NCBI GenBank assembly: GCA_023229435.1
Contig: JALNZF010000016.1
Span: 1-64,000 of the forward strand
Length of the DNA: 64,000 nucleotides
Direction: 5' to 3'
Origin: Nitrospirota bacterium
GTDB taxonomy: Bacteria > Nitrospirota > UBA9217
This document shows, piece by piece, positions 45,876-53,527 of this stretch. Every line of letters begins with the position of its first letter. Position 1 is the stretch's first letter. Under the pieces are notes generated by a model. It searched no databases and was not told where the DNA came from. It saw only the letters and a program-made list of their open reading frames with translations. Position numbers and translations under genes: made by a program.

Positions 45876-46185
45876 GGACGCGGACCGGCAGGCGCTTTCT
45901 TCGCCCGCGCCAATGATAAAAATATTTTTTGGTCATCCTCCTTGACGGCGGATAGGGCACAGGCCGAACTCCGTAGGGTTTTCTCTTTTAACCCAGCCCT
46001 ATTTTGTGGACTTTCATGAGGCTGCATTTTTCGTTAATAAAAAAATAATCACTAAAAAACACTTTTCTTCTTGACAACCGCTCCGATATCAGCTATTTTT
46101 TATTCAATCTATAGAAAACTAAACTCAAACTCAAACTCAAATTCAACCTTATTTTTGAATCCAGACCCTGTTGGGGAGAAGCCGC
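45876..46185. other. intergenic region ahead of the MerR-like gene
   Basis: The first half is a G+C-rich tail without a clear hairpin. The second half is strongly A+T-rich and carries a good promoter. It also has a short AAACTCAAACTC-type run near 46120. No gene is supported. Confidence 0.55.
46071..46099 (+). promoter_or_regulatory. sigma70-type promoter for the MerR-like gene and pilMNOPQ
   Basis: A perfect TTGACA and TATTTT are separated by 17 bp, within an A+T-rich stretch about 85 bases upstream of the MerR-like start. Confidence 0.65.
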
Positions 46186-46428
46186 ATGAAAACGTCAGAA
46201 ATCATCAGCAAACTCGATATCCCGAGGCACAAGCTCTACTACTTGGAGCAGAAGGGATATATCAAGCCCACGCGCATCCCCATGGGCGACCTGGAGGCGC
46301 GGGAATACAGCAAGCAGGATTTCGAGCGGATCCGGGTGATCTGGAAATACCTGCGGCGCGGGTACAAGCACAAGATGGCGTTCCAGATGGCATCGGAAGA
46401 ACTCAAGTCGGAGAAGGCGGGGAGTTGA
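46186..46428 (+). CDS. small MerR-family DNA-binding protein
   Basis: The 80-residue protein is little more than the MerR winged helix: TSEIISKLDIPRHKLYYLEQKGYIKPTR, then AREYSKQDFERIRVIWKYLRRGYKHKMAF. There is no effector or metal-binding tail. Such short forms act as dimeric repressors or activators. It lies directly ahead of pilM behind a promoter, so it may control the pilus genes or itself. The ATG at 46186 follows GGGGAG. Confidence 0.82.
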   Translation: MKTSEIISKLDIPRHKLYYLEQKGYIKPTRIPMGDLEAREYSKQDFERIRVIWKYLRRGYKHKMAFQMASEELKSEKAGS

Positions 46429-46433
46429 TGCGA

Positions 46434-46521
46434 ACGAAGGACGAGAGACGAAGGACGACGGACGAATAGACGTTGCGTCCCTCGTCCCAGTGAGCGACGC
46501 GAACGGTCGTCCATCGTCCAT
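46434..46521. repeat. heptanucleotide array pair between the MerR-like gene and pilM, ACGAAGG/CGTCCAT
   Basis: ACGAAGG, ACGAGAG, ACGAAGG, ACGACGG, ACGAATA in register are followed after about 40 bases by CGTCCAT, CGTCCAT. The two sides are partly complementary. Confidence 0.88.
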
Positions 46522-46534
46522 CATAATGTAAACT

Positions 46535-47560
46535 ATGCGATTCTTTTCTAACGACATAACAGGGGTCGACATCGGCGCGGGCAGCATCAAGGTCGTGCGC
46601 CTTTCGCGGGGCGGAAATCGGCCGAAGCTTCTGTCGGCCATGCTTGTGGAATTATCCCCCGATCCGGCCCTGGCTGCGAGCATCAGCGGCGACCTCCGCC
46701 AACTCCGGGCCGACAAGAAGATCGGCGGCGCCAATGTCGTGACCCTGATGCCCGGCAAGCATCTGACGATCCGCGCGCTTACGCTGCCCAAGATGCCGCC
46801 CAACGAACTGCGCGAGGCGGTCCGCTGGGAGGCGAAGCGGCATATTTCCTATTCGGTGGATTCCGCCCAGGTGGAATATCTTATTGTCAATGAAAGGCAG
46901 GAGGGCGTGCTGGAGAAGTACGATATTGTCATGGTGGCCGCTGAACGGGCGAAGGTGCTTGAGCAGCTGGCGCCGTTTAATGCCGCAAAGATCAAAGTGT
47001 CCGCCGTTGATGCGAACGCCCTGGCCCTCCGCAATGTTCTCCGGACCCGCGAGATACCCGCTGATGAAAATACCCTTGTCGTGGACCTTGGCGCGGGCAA
47101 AACCGAGGTCACTATTTTCAAGGGAGGCGATCTCCGGTTCAGCCGCTGCGTGGAGAGCGGAGGTCTGGACATGACCCGCGCCGTCGCCGAAGCGTTGAAC
47201 ATCGGTTTTCAGGAGGCGGAGGACAAGAAGCGCGCCCTGAATATTCTGACGCCGCCTGATCAGGACCCGGCAATCGCGGCGCTCCAGCCGCGGGTCGACG
47301 GCCTGCTGATGGAGATACGGCGGTCGGTTGAATACTATAAGACCACGTTCCGTGAGAAAAGCGTGGAGGGCATGATCTTGAGCGGCGGCGTATCGCTCAT
47401 GCCGGGGCTCAAGGACTATTTCGCCCAATCGCTCGAGGGCGCGGTGGAGCTCGACCGGCCATTTGACGGCCTGACCTGCAAGAAGAACATGCTTGATGAG
47501 TTCGGACCGGTTGCGCCGCGGTTTTCCGCAGCCATCGGGCTGGCGTTGAGAAAAATGTGA
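46535..47560 (+). CDS. pilM: type IV pilus assembly protein PilM
   Basis: PilM is the cytoplasmic actin-like protein of the pilus alignment complex, which binds the N-terminus of PilN. The 341-residue protein shows the actin-fold phosphate loops DITGVDIGAGSIKVVRL near residue 8 and VVDLGAGKTEVTIF near 185, and the adenosine motif GMILSGGVSLMPGLKDYF near 280. It is followed by pilN after a 250-base gap that contains a repeat element, which is unusual for this normally compact operon. Confidence 0.94.
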   Translation: MRFFSNDITGVDIGAGSIKVVRLSRGGNRPKLLSAMLVELSPDPALAASISGDLRQLRADKKIGGANVVTLMPGKHLTIRALTLPKMPPNELREAVRWEAKRHISYSVDSAQVEYLIVNERQEGVLEKYDIVMVAAERAKVLEQLAPFNAAKIKVSAVDANALALRNVLRTREIPADENTLVVDLGAGKTEVTIFKGGDLRFSRCVESGGLDMTRAVAEALNIGFQEAEDKKRALNILTPPDQDPAIAALQPRVDGLLMEIRRSVEYYKTTFREKSVEGMILSGGVSLMPGLKDYFAQSLEGAVELDRPFDGLTCKKNMLDEFGPVAPRFSAAIGLALRKM

Positions 47561-47595
47561 TCGTTACCCGGTAGTCAATAACGAGTAACGACACA

Positions 47596-47769
47596 GGTTC
47601 AAAGTTCCGGGTTCACTGTTCAAGGTTGGAAAGCCGTGAAGAGCGAACGATTTGAAGAATTGACATGAACGAATTTCAAAAAGGTGGATGATAGGTTCAA
47701 CGTTCCGGTGTTGCTTATTCAGCCTAAACCGTGAACCTTGAACCTTGAACCGTGAACCTGACAACCTGC
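47596..47769. repeat. GGTTCA-family element between pilM and pilN (about 175 bp)
   Basis: It opens GGTTCAA, AGTTCCG, GGTTCAC, TGTTCAA, GGTTGGA and closes CCGTGAA, CCTTGAA, CCTTGAA, CCGTGAA, CCTGACAACC, all in 7-base register. Its interior matches the element upstream of pilC. Confidence 0.92.
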
Positions 47770-47809
47770 GTAGTGACACGATCAGCATCAGGATGAATTT
47801 AAAAACATC

Positions 47810-48382
47810 ATGAAATCGATAAAAGACTACATCAATCTGCTGCCCCAGGAGGAAAAGAAGCCCTTTTCCTTGGAGACGTGGGGCATTATTCTGTCCCTGG
47901 TGTTCATCGTGGTATGGCTGGGATTGTTCGGCCGGCAGGTGTGGCAGTACCGGTTGTTACAAAACCGGATCACCACCCTGAACGCGCAGAAACAGACCCT
48001 CCAGGTGCAGGCAGACGCCTTGCGTAAAGAGCTTACGATCGCCTCTCCGTCGGGAATGACGCGGGACAAGGCCGCGTTGATCCAGGATATTTTGCAGGAG
48101 CGGGTGCTGTGGTCGGAGGTATTCAAGCAGCTCTCGCGCATTGTCCCCTCGGGCCTGTGGTTCGATTACCTGGAAGGCATTTCCGACGGCAAGGTGGAGA
48201 TCAAGATCAAGGGGGGCGCGTTCAGCTATATCTCGATTGCCGATTTTATGGCTTCCATGGAAAAATCGGGATATTTCGAACATCCTCAGCTTTCTTATGC
48301 CCAGAAGGCCGTGGTCCAGGGGCAGGATATGGTTGGGTTTGAGATCATCTGCGGCATGAAGAAATCGCAGGGGGCGCAATGA
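47810..48382 (+). CDS. pilN: type IV pilus assembly protein PilN
   Basis: The 190-residue inner-membrane protein starts with a cytoplasmic tail carrying the PilM-binding INLLP motif (residues 9-13). One membrane helix follows near 25-43, then a coiled coil (LQNRITTLNAQKQTLQVQAD) and a periplasmic ferredoxin-like domain. Its stop overlaps the pilO start as ATGA. Length matches PilN. Confidence 0.92.
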   Translation: MKSIKDYINLLPQEEKKPFSLETWGIILSLVFIVVWLGLFGRQVWQYRLLQNRITTLNAQKQTLQVQADALRKELTIASPSGMTRDKAALIQDILQERVLWSEVFKQLSRIVPSGLWFDYLEGISDGKVEIKIKGGAFSYISIADFMASMEKSGYFEHPQLSYAQKAVVQGQDMVGFEIICGMKKSQGAQ

Positions 48383-48942
48383 AGGTGATGGCTGATCTAT
48401 ACTCACGCATTGTTGTCCTATGGCGAAAGCTCACGAATCGCGAGCGTATTATCGCGGCGGTCACCCTGGCATGCGTTCTTTCAGGATTCCTTTATCAATT
48501 TCCGTATTCCCTGCTGGCGCGATCACTGAGTTCCGTTCAGACGGGCATCAGGGCCATGGAGAACGACATTGTCGACCAGACGGTGCAGATCGTTGAGCTC
48601 AAGCGGCGCGCCTCCATTGACATCTCGGCCTCGGCAGGATGGGACCTGGCGGACCAGAAGAGCGCGGTCCTGTTCCTCGAGGATGTGACCGGCACAGCTC
48701 GGCGCATGGGGGTCAGTCTTGTGGCGGTCCATCCCGCCCAGGAGATCAATAAGGAGAAGTACAAAGAGATTTCGATGAACCTCGACCTGAAAGGCCGTTA
48801 CCGGGAGCTTGGAGAATATTTCAAGCGCCTTGAGAGCCTGTCAAAGGTCGTTAACGTCCGCAAGATCCGCATCGAATCCTGTCCGGATTCGTCTTCCGTG
48901 TGCGCGGCCCAGATTGAGGCGGTCACATATATGGCGAAGTGA
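48379..48942 (+). CDS. pilO: type IV pilus assembly protein PilO
   Basis: The 187-residue protein has one N-terminal membrane helix (about 24-45) and a short coiled coil (MENDIVDQTVQIVELKRRA). Its periplasmic domain ends with LKGRYRELGEYFKRLESL and SKVVNVRKIRIES, the usual PilO ferredoxin-like core. It pairs with PilN and links to PilP. Its start overlaps pilN. Confidence 0.9.
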   Translation: MKVMADLYSRIVVLWRKLTNRERIIAAVTLACVLSGFLYQFPYSLLARSLSSVQTGIRAMENDIVDQTVQIVELKRRASIDISASAGWDLADQKSAVLFLEDVTGTARRMGVSLVAVHPAQEINKEKYKEISMNLDLKGRYRELGEYFKRLESLSKVVNVRKIRIESCPDSSSVCAAQIEAVTYMAK

Positions 48943-49049
48943 CGGGAAGGAGGGGCAGGGGAGGAAGGACGGGCGGTGAACCATCGTCAATCTTCCCCGC
49001 GGGCGGTCGTTCGTTGTTCTTCAAGCGAGAGCGAAAGAACAGTTTATCT

Positions 49050-49472
49050 ATGTGGAAAAGACTGGTAATCATATCCATGGCGGTGACTGCGTGTTCCCTG
49101 ACTACTGCCCTGGCGCAGGAAGGCACTGCGGAGAGGGACCCTTTCTATCCCTCCGCGGACCGGCCGGGCGTTACAGCGCTCCGCCCAAGCGGGGCTGGTG
49201 AGAGCTCATGGGGGAGGGACCCGTTCGACAACCCCCTTGCAGGCAAGGCGGCCGCTCAAAAGGGTCCGTCTTCGCCGGGTAGCCGAATGCTGACCGGCAT
49301 TATTTACAGCAAGGACGTCCGGTTGGCCATCTTCGGAGGTGAGACGTACCTGGTGGGTAGCAAGATCGGCGACAGGAAGCTGCTGGACATCCGAAGGCGG
49401 AGCGTGGTGTTCATGAGCTCCGCCGGCGAAAAGGAAGAAGTGTTCCTCGAAGATTTTACCATGAACAGGTGA
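49050..49472 (+). CDS. pilP: PilP-like pilus assembly protein
   Basis: The 140-residue protein has a signal sequence (MWKRLVIISMAVTACSLTTALA). ACS could be a weak lipobox, but the cut after ALA is as likely. A DPFYP/DPFDNP linker of the kind that binds PilN/PilO follows. The C-terminal beta domain has LTGIIYSKDVRLAIFGGETYLVGSKIGD. PilP connects the inner complex to the secretin. The ATG at 49050 is preferred because the frame upstream to 48939 is Gly/Arg-rich and unlike coding sequence. Confidence 0.8.
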   Translation: MWKRLVIISMAVTACSLTTALAQEGTAERDPFYPSADRPGVTALRPSGAGESSWGRDPFDNPLAGKAAAQKGPSSPGSRMLTGIIYSKDVRLAIFGGETYLVGSKIGDRKLLDIRRRSVVFMSSAGEKEEVFLEDFTMNR

Positions 49473-49583
49473 AAAAGAGAGTGTATCGAGTCTGTTGAGT
49501 TTATGGGGTCTTAAGGGTCTGAAGGCGATGCCGTCTCAACCCCCCGGACTCCCGAGATTCCGTCAGCTCGCCCGGAGGTGACT

Positions 49584-50948
49584 ATGGTTCCTTGTACAGC
49601 CAGATCCCTGATTCGTCTGGCGACGCTTGCGAGCGTTGCCCTATGGTTGATCGCCACGCCGGTCCCCGCACAGACGGTCGACATTAAGAAAACGCATGCG
49701 GAGTTTTCCATGGAGTTCAGGGACGCCGAGATCAAGGACGTGCTGAGGGCCGTGGGACAGGCGGCGAACCTGAACATGATCGTGAGCGATGCGGTGAGCG
49801 GAAAGGTCTCCCTGAGCATCAAGGACGTCGATATCTGGTACGCGCTCGAGTCCATTCTCAAGACCAAAGGGCTCACCTATGTCCGCGACGGGAACATGGT
49901 TCGCGTCCTCTCCGTGTCCGAGGCAAGAGATCATGACATGGATACCAGGGTCTTTCCCCTGCATCACGCAAAGAGCAAGGACATTCTTCCCATCATAAAA
50001 AGCGATAATCCGTCAGCGAAGATCTCCGAGGACAGCAGAATGAACGCGCTTGTCATCAGGGACCTTTCGTTGAATCTCGACCGCGTGGCGCGGCTGCTCA
50101 AGGACCTTGATGTCAAAATGCCGCAGGTCCTGATCGAGGCGAAGATCGTGGAGGTGTCGAGTAATTACATTCGAGAGCTTGGCGTGCAGTGGGGAGGACA
50201 ATATTCAGGCACCAGCACCAGGGGGACCACGGTGATGAGCGGCGGCACAACCGGCGGCTCCACCGTCAGCGCGAGTCCGCTGGTCGGCAGTAATGCTTTT
50301 TATCCTCTGACCGGCGACATCGGCCCGAGCGGTAATGCCTATGTCGTGAACCTGCCGGCCAACGTGGGGGCTGGTTCGGGCGGCGCGCTCGGCATAAGTT
50401 TCGGCAAGCTGGGAGGGAAACTGGCGCTCGATCTCCAGTTGTCCGCCATGCAGACCACGGGCAATGGCAGGATCCTGTCCAGTCCCAAGGTGATGACTAT
50501 GAACAATAAGGAAGCGAGGATATCGAGCGGTACCGATATCCCGATCAGGACGGTAAGTTCCACCGCCAATACCACCGGAGGGAGCATCAATACCGCCTCC
50601 GTACAGATGATATCCGCAAGCCTCGCGTTGTCGGCCGTTCCCACCATTACGAACGACAACAGGATCGCTATGACGATCAAGGTGGAAAAATCGGAGCCGG
50701 ATTTTTCCCACCAGGTGGACGGCATTCCCACGATCGCGAAACGTGATGCGACCTCCGAGGTTGTCATGAACAACGGCGAGACGATCGTGCTCGGCGGCAT
50801 CCTCACCAAGAGCGAGGGGGAGTCAGAGTCCGGGGTACCGTTCCTGTCGAAGATACCCATCCTCGGCTGGCTTTTCAAGAAGAAGAGCACGTTCGATAAC
50901 CAGTCGGAACTCATGATCTTCATTACGACGACAATTATGTCGGAATAG
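49584..50948 (+). CDS. pilQ: type IV pilus secretin PilQ (short form)
   Basis: The 454-residue outer-membrane secretin has a signal peptide (to about 28) and an STN-type N-domain (about 38-105, FRDAEIKDVLRAVGQAANLNM). A secretin N1/NolW domain (HHAKSKDILPIIK) near 130 and the secretin channel domain from about 180 to the end follow, with the final GWLFKKK and ELMIFITTTI. There is no AMIN domain, so it is shorter than typical PilQ. A Gly/Thr/Ser-rich insert lies near 210-260. GGAGG lies five bases before the ATG. Confidence 0.91.
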   Translation: MVPCTARSLIRLATLASVALWLIATPVPAQTVDIKKTHAEFSMEFRDAEIKDVLRAVGQAANLNMIVSDAVSGKVSLSIKDVDIWYALESILKTKGLTYVRDGNMVRVLSVSEARDHDMDTRVFPLHHAKSKDILPIIKSDNPSAKISEDSRMNALVIRDLSLNLDRVARLLKDLDVKMPQVLIEAKIVEVSSNYIRELGVQWGGQYSGTSTRGTTVMSGGTTGGSTVSASPLVGSNAFYPLTGDIGPSGNAYVVNLPANVGAGSGGALGISFGKLGGKLALDLQLSAMQTTGNGRILSSPKVMTMNNKEARISSGTDIPIRTVSSTANTTGGSINTASVQMISASLALSAVPTITNDNRIAMTIKVEKSEPDFSHQVDGIPTIAKRDATSEVVMNNGETIVLGGILTKSEGESESGVPFLSKIPILGWLFKKKSTFDNQSELMIFITTTIMSE

Positions 50949-51090
50949 ATAAACGAAAAGCTGTTTCCATTGGCGTGTATCACCGACCCTATCCTCATTG
51001 TTGCTCTATTCCCGGTTGTCCCCGGAAACAGCAATCGTTCACTATGCCATGGCGGGATTGTCCGGGTTCAGCACTTACTCTCTTTCGGGG

Positions 51091-51119
51091 TTGACACCAC
51101 CTCCCTATCGTAGTATAAA
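51091..51119 (+). promoter_or_regulatory. sigma70-type promoter for the Rieske/cytochrome b genes
   Basis: A perfect TTGACA and TATAAA are separated by 17 bp. The -10 ends only five bases before the Rieske ATG, so the predicted transcript begins at or next to the start codon. Confidence 0.65.
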
Positions 51120-51124
51120 AATCC

Positions 51125-51577
51125 ATGGAAACCGGCAGACGGGAATTTATCATAAAGACGCTCACCAGTGTGCTCGTTCTGCTCGGCATCGGATTTCTGG
51201 TTCCCGCTGTCAAGATCGTTGCTCCCGTCGGCAGCCGCGATAAGGAGCTGGTCTTTTTCCCGCTCCTTGCCGAGGAGGAGATCCCGCGGATCGGCGTAAA
51301 AAAGGCGGAGCTGACGTTTGCCGTCCTGGGCAAAGAAAGGAAAGCCAGGGTCTTTCTTGTGTCTTCTTCCGAGGGACCGGTGGTTTTTTCCGCCATCTGT
51401 TCTCATCTTGGATGTCTGGTCAGTTATCATAAAGAAAAGCAGGAATTTATCTGCCCTTGCCACGGCGGGAAGTATGATCTGAACGGCAGAAATATTTTTG
51501 GCCCGCCTCCCGCGCCGCTTACGCGCTTTCCTCTGAAAATTCAGGACGGCATGCTGTTCGTCGGGGTCAAGGTGTAA
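51125..51577 (+). CDS. petC: Rieske iron-sulfur protein of a bc/b6f-type complex
   Basis: The 150-residue protein has an N-terminal GRREF motif and one membrane anchor (about 10-32). Its Rieske domain binds the 2Fe-2S cluster through Cys92-His94 (CSHLGC) and Cys110-His113 (CPCHGG); Cys97 and Cys112 form the usual disulfide. It carries electrons from quinol toward a cytochrome c on the outer side of the inner membrane. It is immediately upstream of the cytochrome b genes. No ribosome site is visible ahead of the ATG. Confidence 0.93.
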   Translation: METGRREFIIKTLTSVLVLLGIGFLVPAVKIVAPVGSRDKELVFFPLLAEEEIPRIGVKKAELTFAVLGKERKARVFLVSSSEGPVVFSAICSHLGCLVSYHKEKQEFICPCHGGKYDLNGRNIFGPPPAPLTRFPLKIQDGMLFVGVKV

Positions 51578-51707
51578 CAGGCTGTTGAAAAAGTCTTTTT
51601 GTGGTTCGACAGGCTCACCACGAACGGATGACTATGAATAATTTCAAGACCAGTCCCGATCGCCCTGAGCTTGTCGAAGGGTATGCCGAGTGTTTTTCAA
51701 CAGCCTG
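51578..51707. repeat. 130-bp element with terminal inverted repeat CAGGCTGTTGAAAAA
   Basis: Perfect 15-bp ends (CAGGCTGTTGAAAAA and TTTTTCAACAGCCTG) frame inner motifs GTTCGACAGGCTCACC and CCCTGAGCTTGTCGAAGGG. It fills the gap between the Rieske and cytochrome b genes and has no coding capacity. Confidence 0.92.
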
Positions 51708-51739
51708 GTAATCAGATTACATTTACCGAGCGCCTTATT

Positions 51740-52384
51740 ATGAACCTTATTGATTACTTTAATGCCCGCATGGGACTCACGAGCAGGCACCGGAGAGTAA
51801 TGGACAGACCGGTGCCGGGGTGGATCAACTATTTCTATTGCTTCGGCGGGATAACGTTCACGCTGTTCATTGTGCAACTCCTGACCGGACTGCTCCTGTC
51901 AATGCACTACAACCCCTCGGAGGCGGATGCGTACGCGAGCATCCAGCGCCTGGACCGGACCGTGCCGCTGGGAGGCCTGCTTCGTTCGGCGCACAAATGG
52001 GCCGCGAACCTCATGGTTGTGATGGTGCTGCTCCACATGAGCAGGGTTTTCATCACCGGCTCCTATAAAAATCCCCGGGAACTGACCTGGGTCGCCGGAG
52101 CCCTGCTGTTGGTGATGACGCTGGCGTTCGGATTCACCGGCTACCTCCTGCCCTGGGACCAGAAGGCGTACTGGGCAACCGTGGTGGGGACCAACATGCT
52201 CGGCTCGGTACCGTTCTTCGGGCCGCATCTCACCGCTTTTGTACGCGGCGGGACTGAGGTGACAGGCCAGACGCTCCTCCGTTTTTACAGCATGCACATG
52301 CTCTGGTTCCCGGTCTTGACAGCGCTCTTCCTCTGGGTCCATTTCCATATTATACGGAGGCTGGGGATATCGGGGAGGATGTAG
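51740..52384 (+). CDS. petB: cytochrome b6-type subunit
   Basis: The 214-residue protein carries the four-helix, diheme N-terminal half of cytochrome b. Heme ligands are His85/His99 and His186/His201. The 15-residue step of the second pair, and Cys34 in YCFGGIT (the position that binds heme cn in b6f), make it b6-type rather than bc1-type. FTGYLLPWDQKAYW is the Qo-side helix. The ATG at 51740 is preferred because the longer frame is translated repeat sequence. Its stop lies at the edge of a tandem repeat that separates it from subunit IV. Confidence 0.93.
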   Translation: MNLIDYFNARMGLTSRHRRVMDRPVPGWINYFYCFGGITFTLFIVQLLTGLLLSMHYNPSEADAYASIQRLDRTVPLGGLLRSAHKWAANLMVVMVLLHMSRVFITGSYKNPRELTWVAGALLLVMTLAFGFTGYLLPWDQKAYWATVVGTNMLGSVPFFGPHLTAFVRGGTEVTGQTLLRFYSMHMLWFPVLTALFLWVHFHIIRRLGISGRM

Positions 52385-52460
52385 GAGTGAGGAGTGAGGA
52401 GTGAGGAGTGAGGAGTGAGGAGTGAGGAGTGAGGAGTGAGGAGTGAGGAGTGAGGAGTGA
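52384..52460. repeat. eleven perfect tandem copies of GGAGTGA
   Basis: The 77 bases are exactly eleven uninterrupted copies of a 7-base unit, between the two cytochrome b genes. The unit contains ribosome-binding-like GGAG/GAGG motifs. It is the only perfect array of this length in the window. Confidence 0.95.
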
Positions 52461-52491
52461 GGAAACCTCTCCTCTCGCACGCAGGAATTAT

Positions 52492-52878
52492 ATGATAGAT
52501 AGTAAAAACGAAAATAAATTTTTTCCTTACTACTTCTTCGAGATCATGCTCGTGGTGATGTTCACGATCGAACTGGTGCTGGTCCTCGCGGTCCTGTTCC
52601 CGCCGTCGATCGGCAGGGAGATCGACTTCTCCGCCCAGTTCAGCCCGCGGCCTGAATGGTATTTTCTTTACCTGTATCAGCTCACCAAATACTTTTACGG
52701 CGGATGGACATTCGTCGGCGCCGTGCTGCTGCCGGGTCTTGCGTTCATCGTGCTTCTGCTTACTCCCTTCCTTGATAAATCACCATCGACCGGGATCCGG
52801 CAGAGGAAAATACCTGCGATTCTCGGCTGTTGCCTGCTCGCAATCGTCATCGCACTGACCATCCTGTCGCTGTTATAA
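52492..52878 (+). CDS. petD: cytochrome b subunit IV-like protein
   Basis: The 128-residue protein has three membrane helices and the Qo-site motif PEWYFL (residues 47-52), the hallmark of the C-terminal half of cytochrome b. Separate b6 and subunit IV genes are the b6f layout. The ATG at 52492 is preceded by AGGAA, and an in-frame extension upstream starts within the tandem repeat and is unlikely. No cytochrome c1 or multiheme partner gene follows. Confidence 0.9.
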   Translation: MIDSKNENKFFPYYFFEIMLVVMFTIELVLVLAVLFPPSIGREIDFSAQFSPRPEWYFLYLYQLTKYFYGGWTFVGAVLLPGLAFIVLLLTPFLDKSPSTGIRQRKIPAILGCCLLAIVIALTILSLL

Positions 52879-53194
52879 GCAAAGCAGTGAGGGTTATAAC
52901 AATGTCAAATAGAGGGTTTTTCTTTTGTTAATGTGAAAAAACATAAAACGAGTATTGACAGGAAACGCAGTTTTTGCTAAGTTACTACACCTGCTCGACC
53001 CGCCCAAGCTTATTAGGAGAACGGTCACCCTGGTTTTATCACGGGGCGGCGGTACGAGCCTGCGCACGCGGAGGTGGTACCCGGATTTATTACGCTGCGC
53101 ACCATTGCGGTATACTTGCACAGCAAAGATGTTCATTAACGGGTCGTTTTCGTGAATGCCCCGAAATTTTCGTATATCACTAAGGAGGAAGCAC
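52879..53194. other. leader/intergenic region upstream of tusA
   Basis: The 316 bases hold a promoter candidate and a long G+C-rich leader of about 210 bases with several short inverted segments. I recognise no known riboswitch in it. Confidence 0.45.
52955..52983 (+). promoter_or_regulatory. possible promoter for the sulfur-relay genes
   Basis: A perfect TTGACA is followed after 17 bp by TAAGTT (four of six). If used, it gives tusA a leader of about 205 bases. Confidence 0.4.
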
Positions 53195-53443
53195 ATGTCA
53201 ATCAAGACTGCAACACCGGACCAGACGCTGGACACCCTGGGCAGGGTATGTCCCTATCCACTGCTCCTGACCAAGAAGGCGATCGAGAAGCTCGGCAGCG
53301 GCCAGACGATCAAAGTGCTGTGCGATGCCCCGGCATCGGCCGAGGACAGCATTCCGCGCTACTGCGAGAAGAACAACCTCGGCGTCGAGACCGTGAAGAT
53401 CGAAGACAAGGGTTTCTGGGAGATCTACATCAAGAAGCCGTAA
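53195..53443 (+). CDS. tusA: TusA-family sulfurtransferase
   Basis: The 82-residue protein has the TusA fold, with the sulfur-carrying Cys19 in GRVCPYPLLLTKKAI (the CPxP motif). The C-terminal half is the usual KVLCDAPASAEDSIPRYC. It accepts persulfide sulfur and passes it on for tRNA thiolation, cofactor synthesis or sulfur oxidation/assimilation. AAGGAGGA lies before the ATG. It is followed by the transporter gene, a pairing widely seen for thiosulfate or sulfur-compound uptake. Confidence 0.92.
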   Translation: MSIKTATPDQTLDTLGRVCPYPLLLTKKAIEKLGSGQTIKVLCDAPASAEDSIPRYCEKNNLGVETVKIEDKGFWEIYIKKP

Positions 53444-53527
53444 CCACAAGGCTGGAAGCCGCCTTTCAGGGATTCGAGAACCATGTCCGGAAAACCACGG
53501 GGGAAATAATTTTCAGGAGGGGTGCGA

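Noticed and set aside
51671..51739. N-terminal extension of cytochrome b6
   Set aside because: These 23 codons are the translation of the inverted-repeat element, and homologous proteins begin at MNLIDYFNARMGL.
52384..52460. CRISPR array
   Set aside because: The 7-base units are contiguous with no unique spacers, and no cas gene is in the window.
52984..53190. Riboswitch ahead of tusA
   Set aside because: The leader is long and has short inverted segments, but no conserved core of a known riboswitch class is recognisable.
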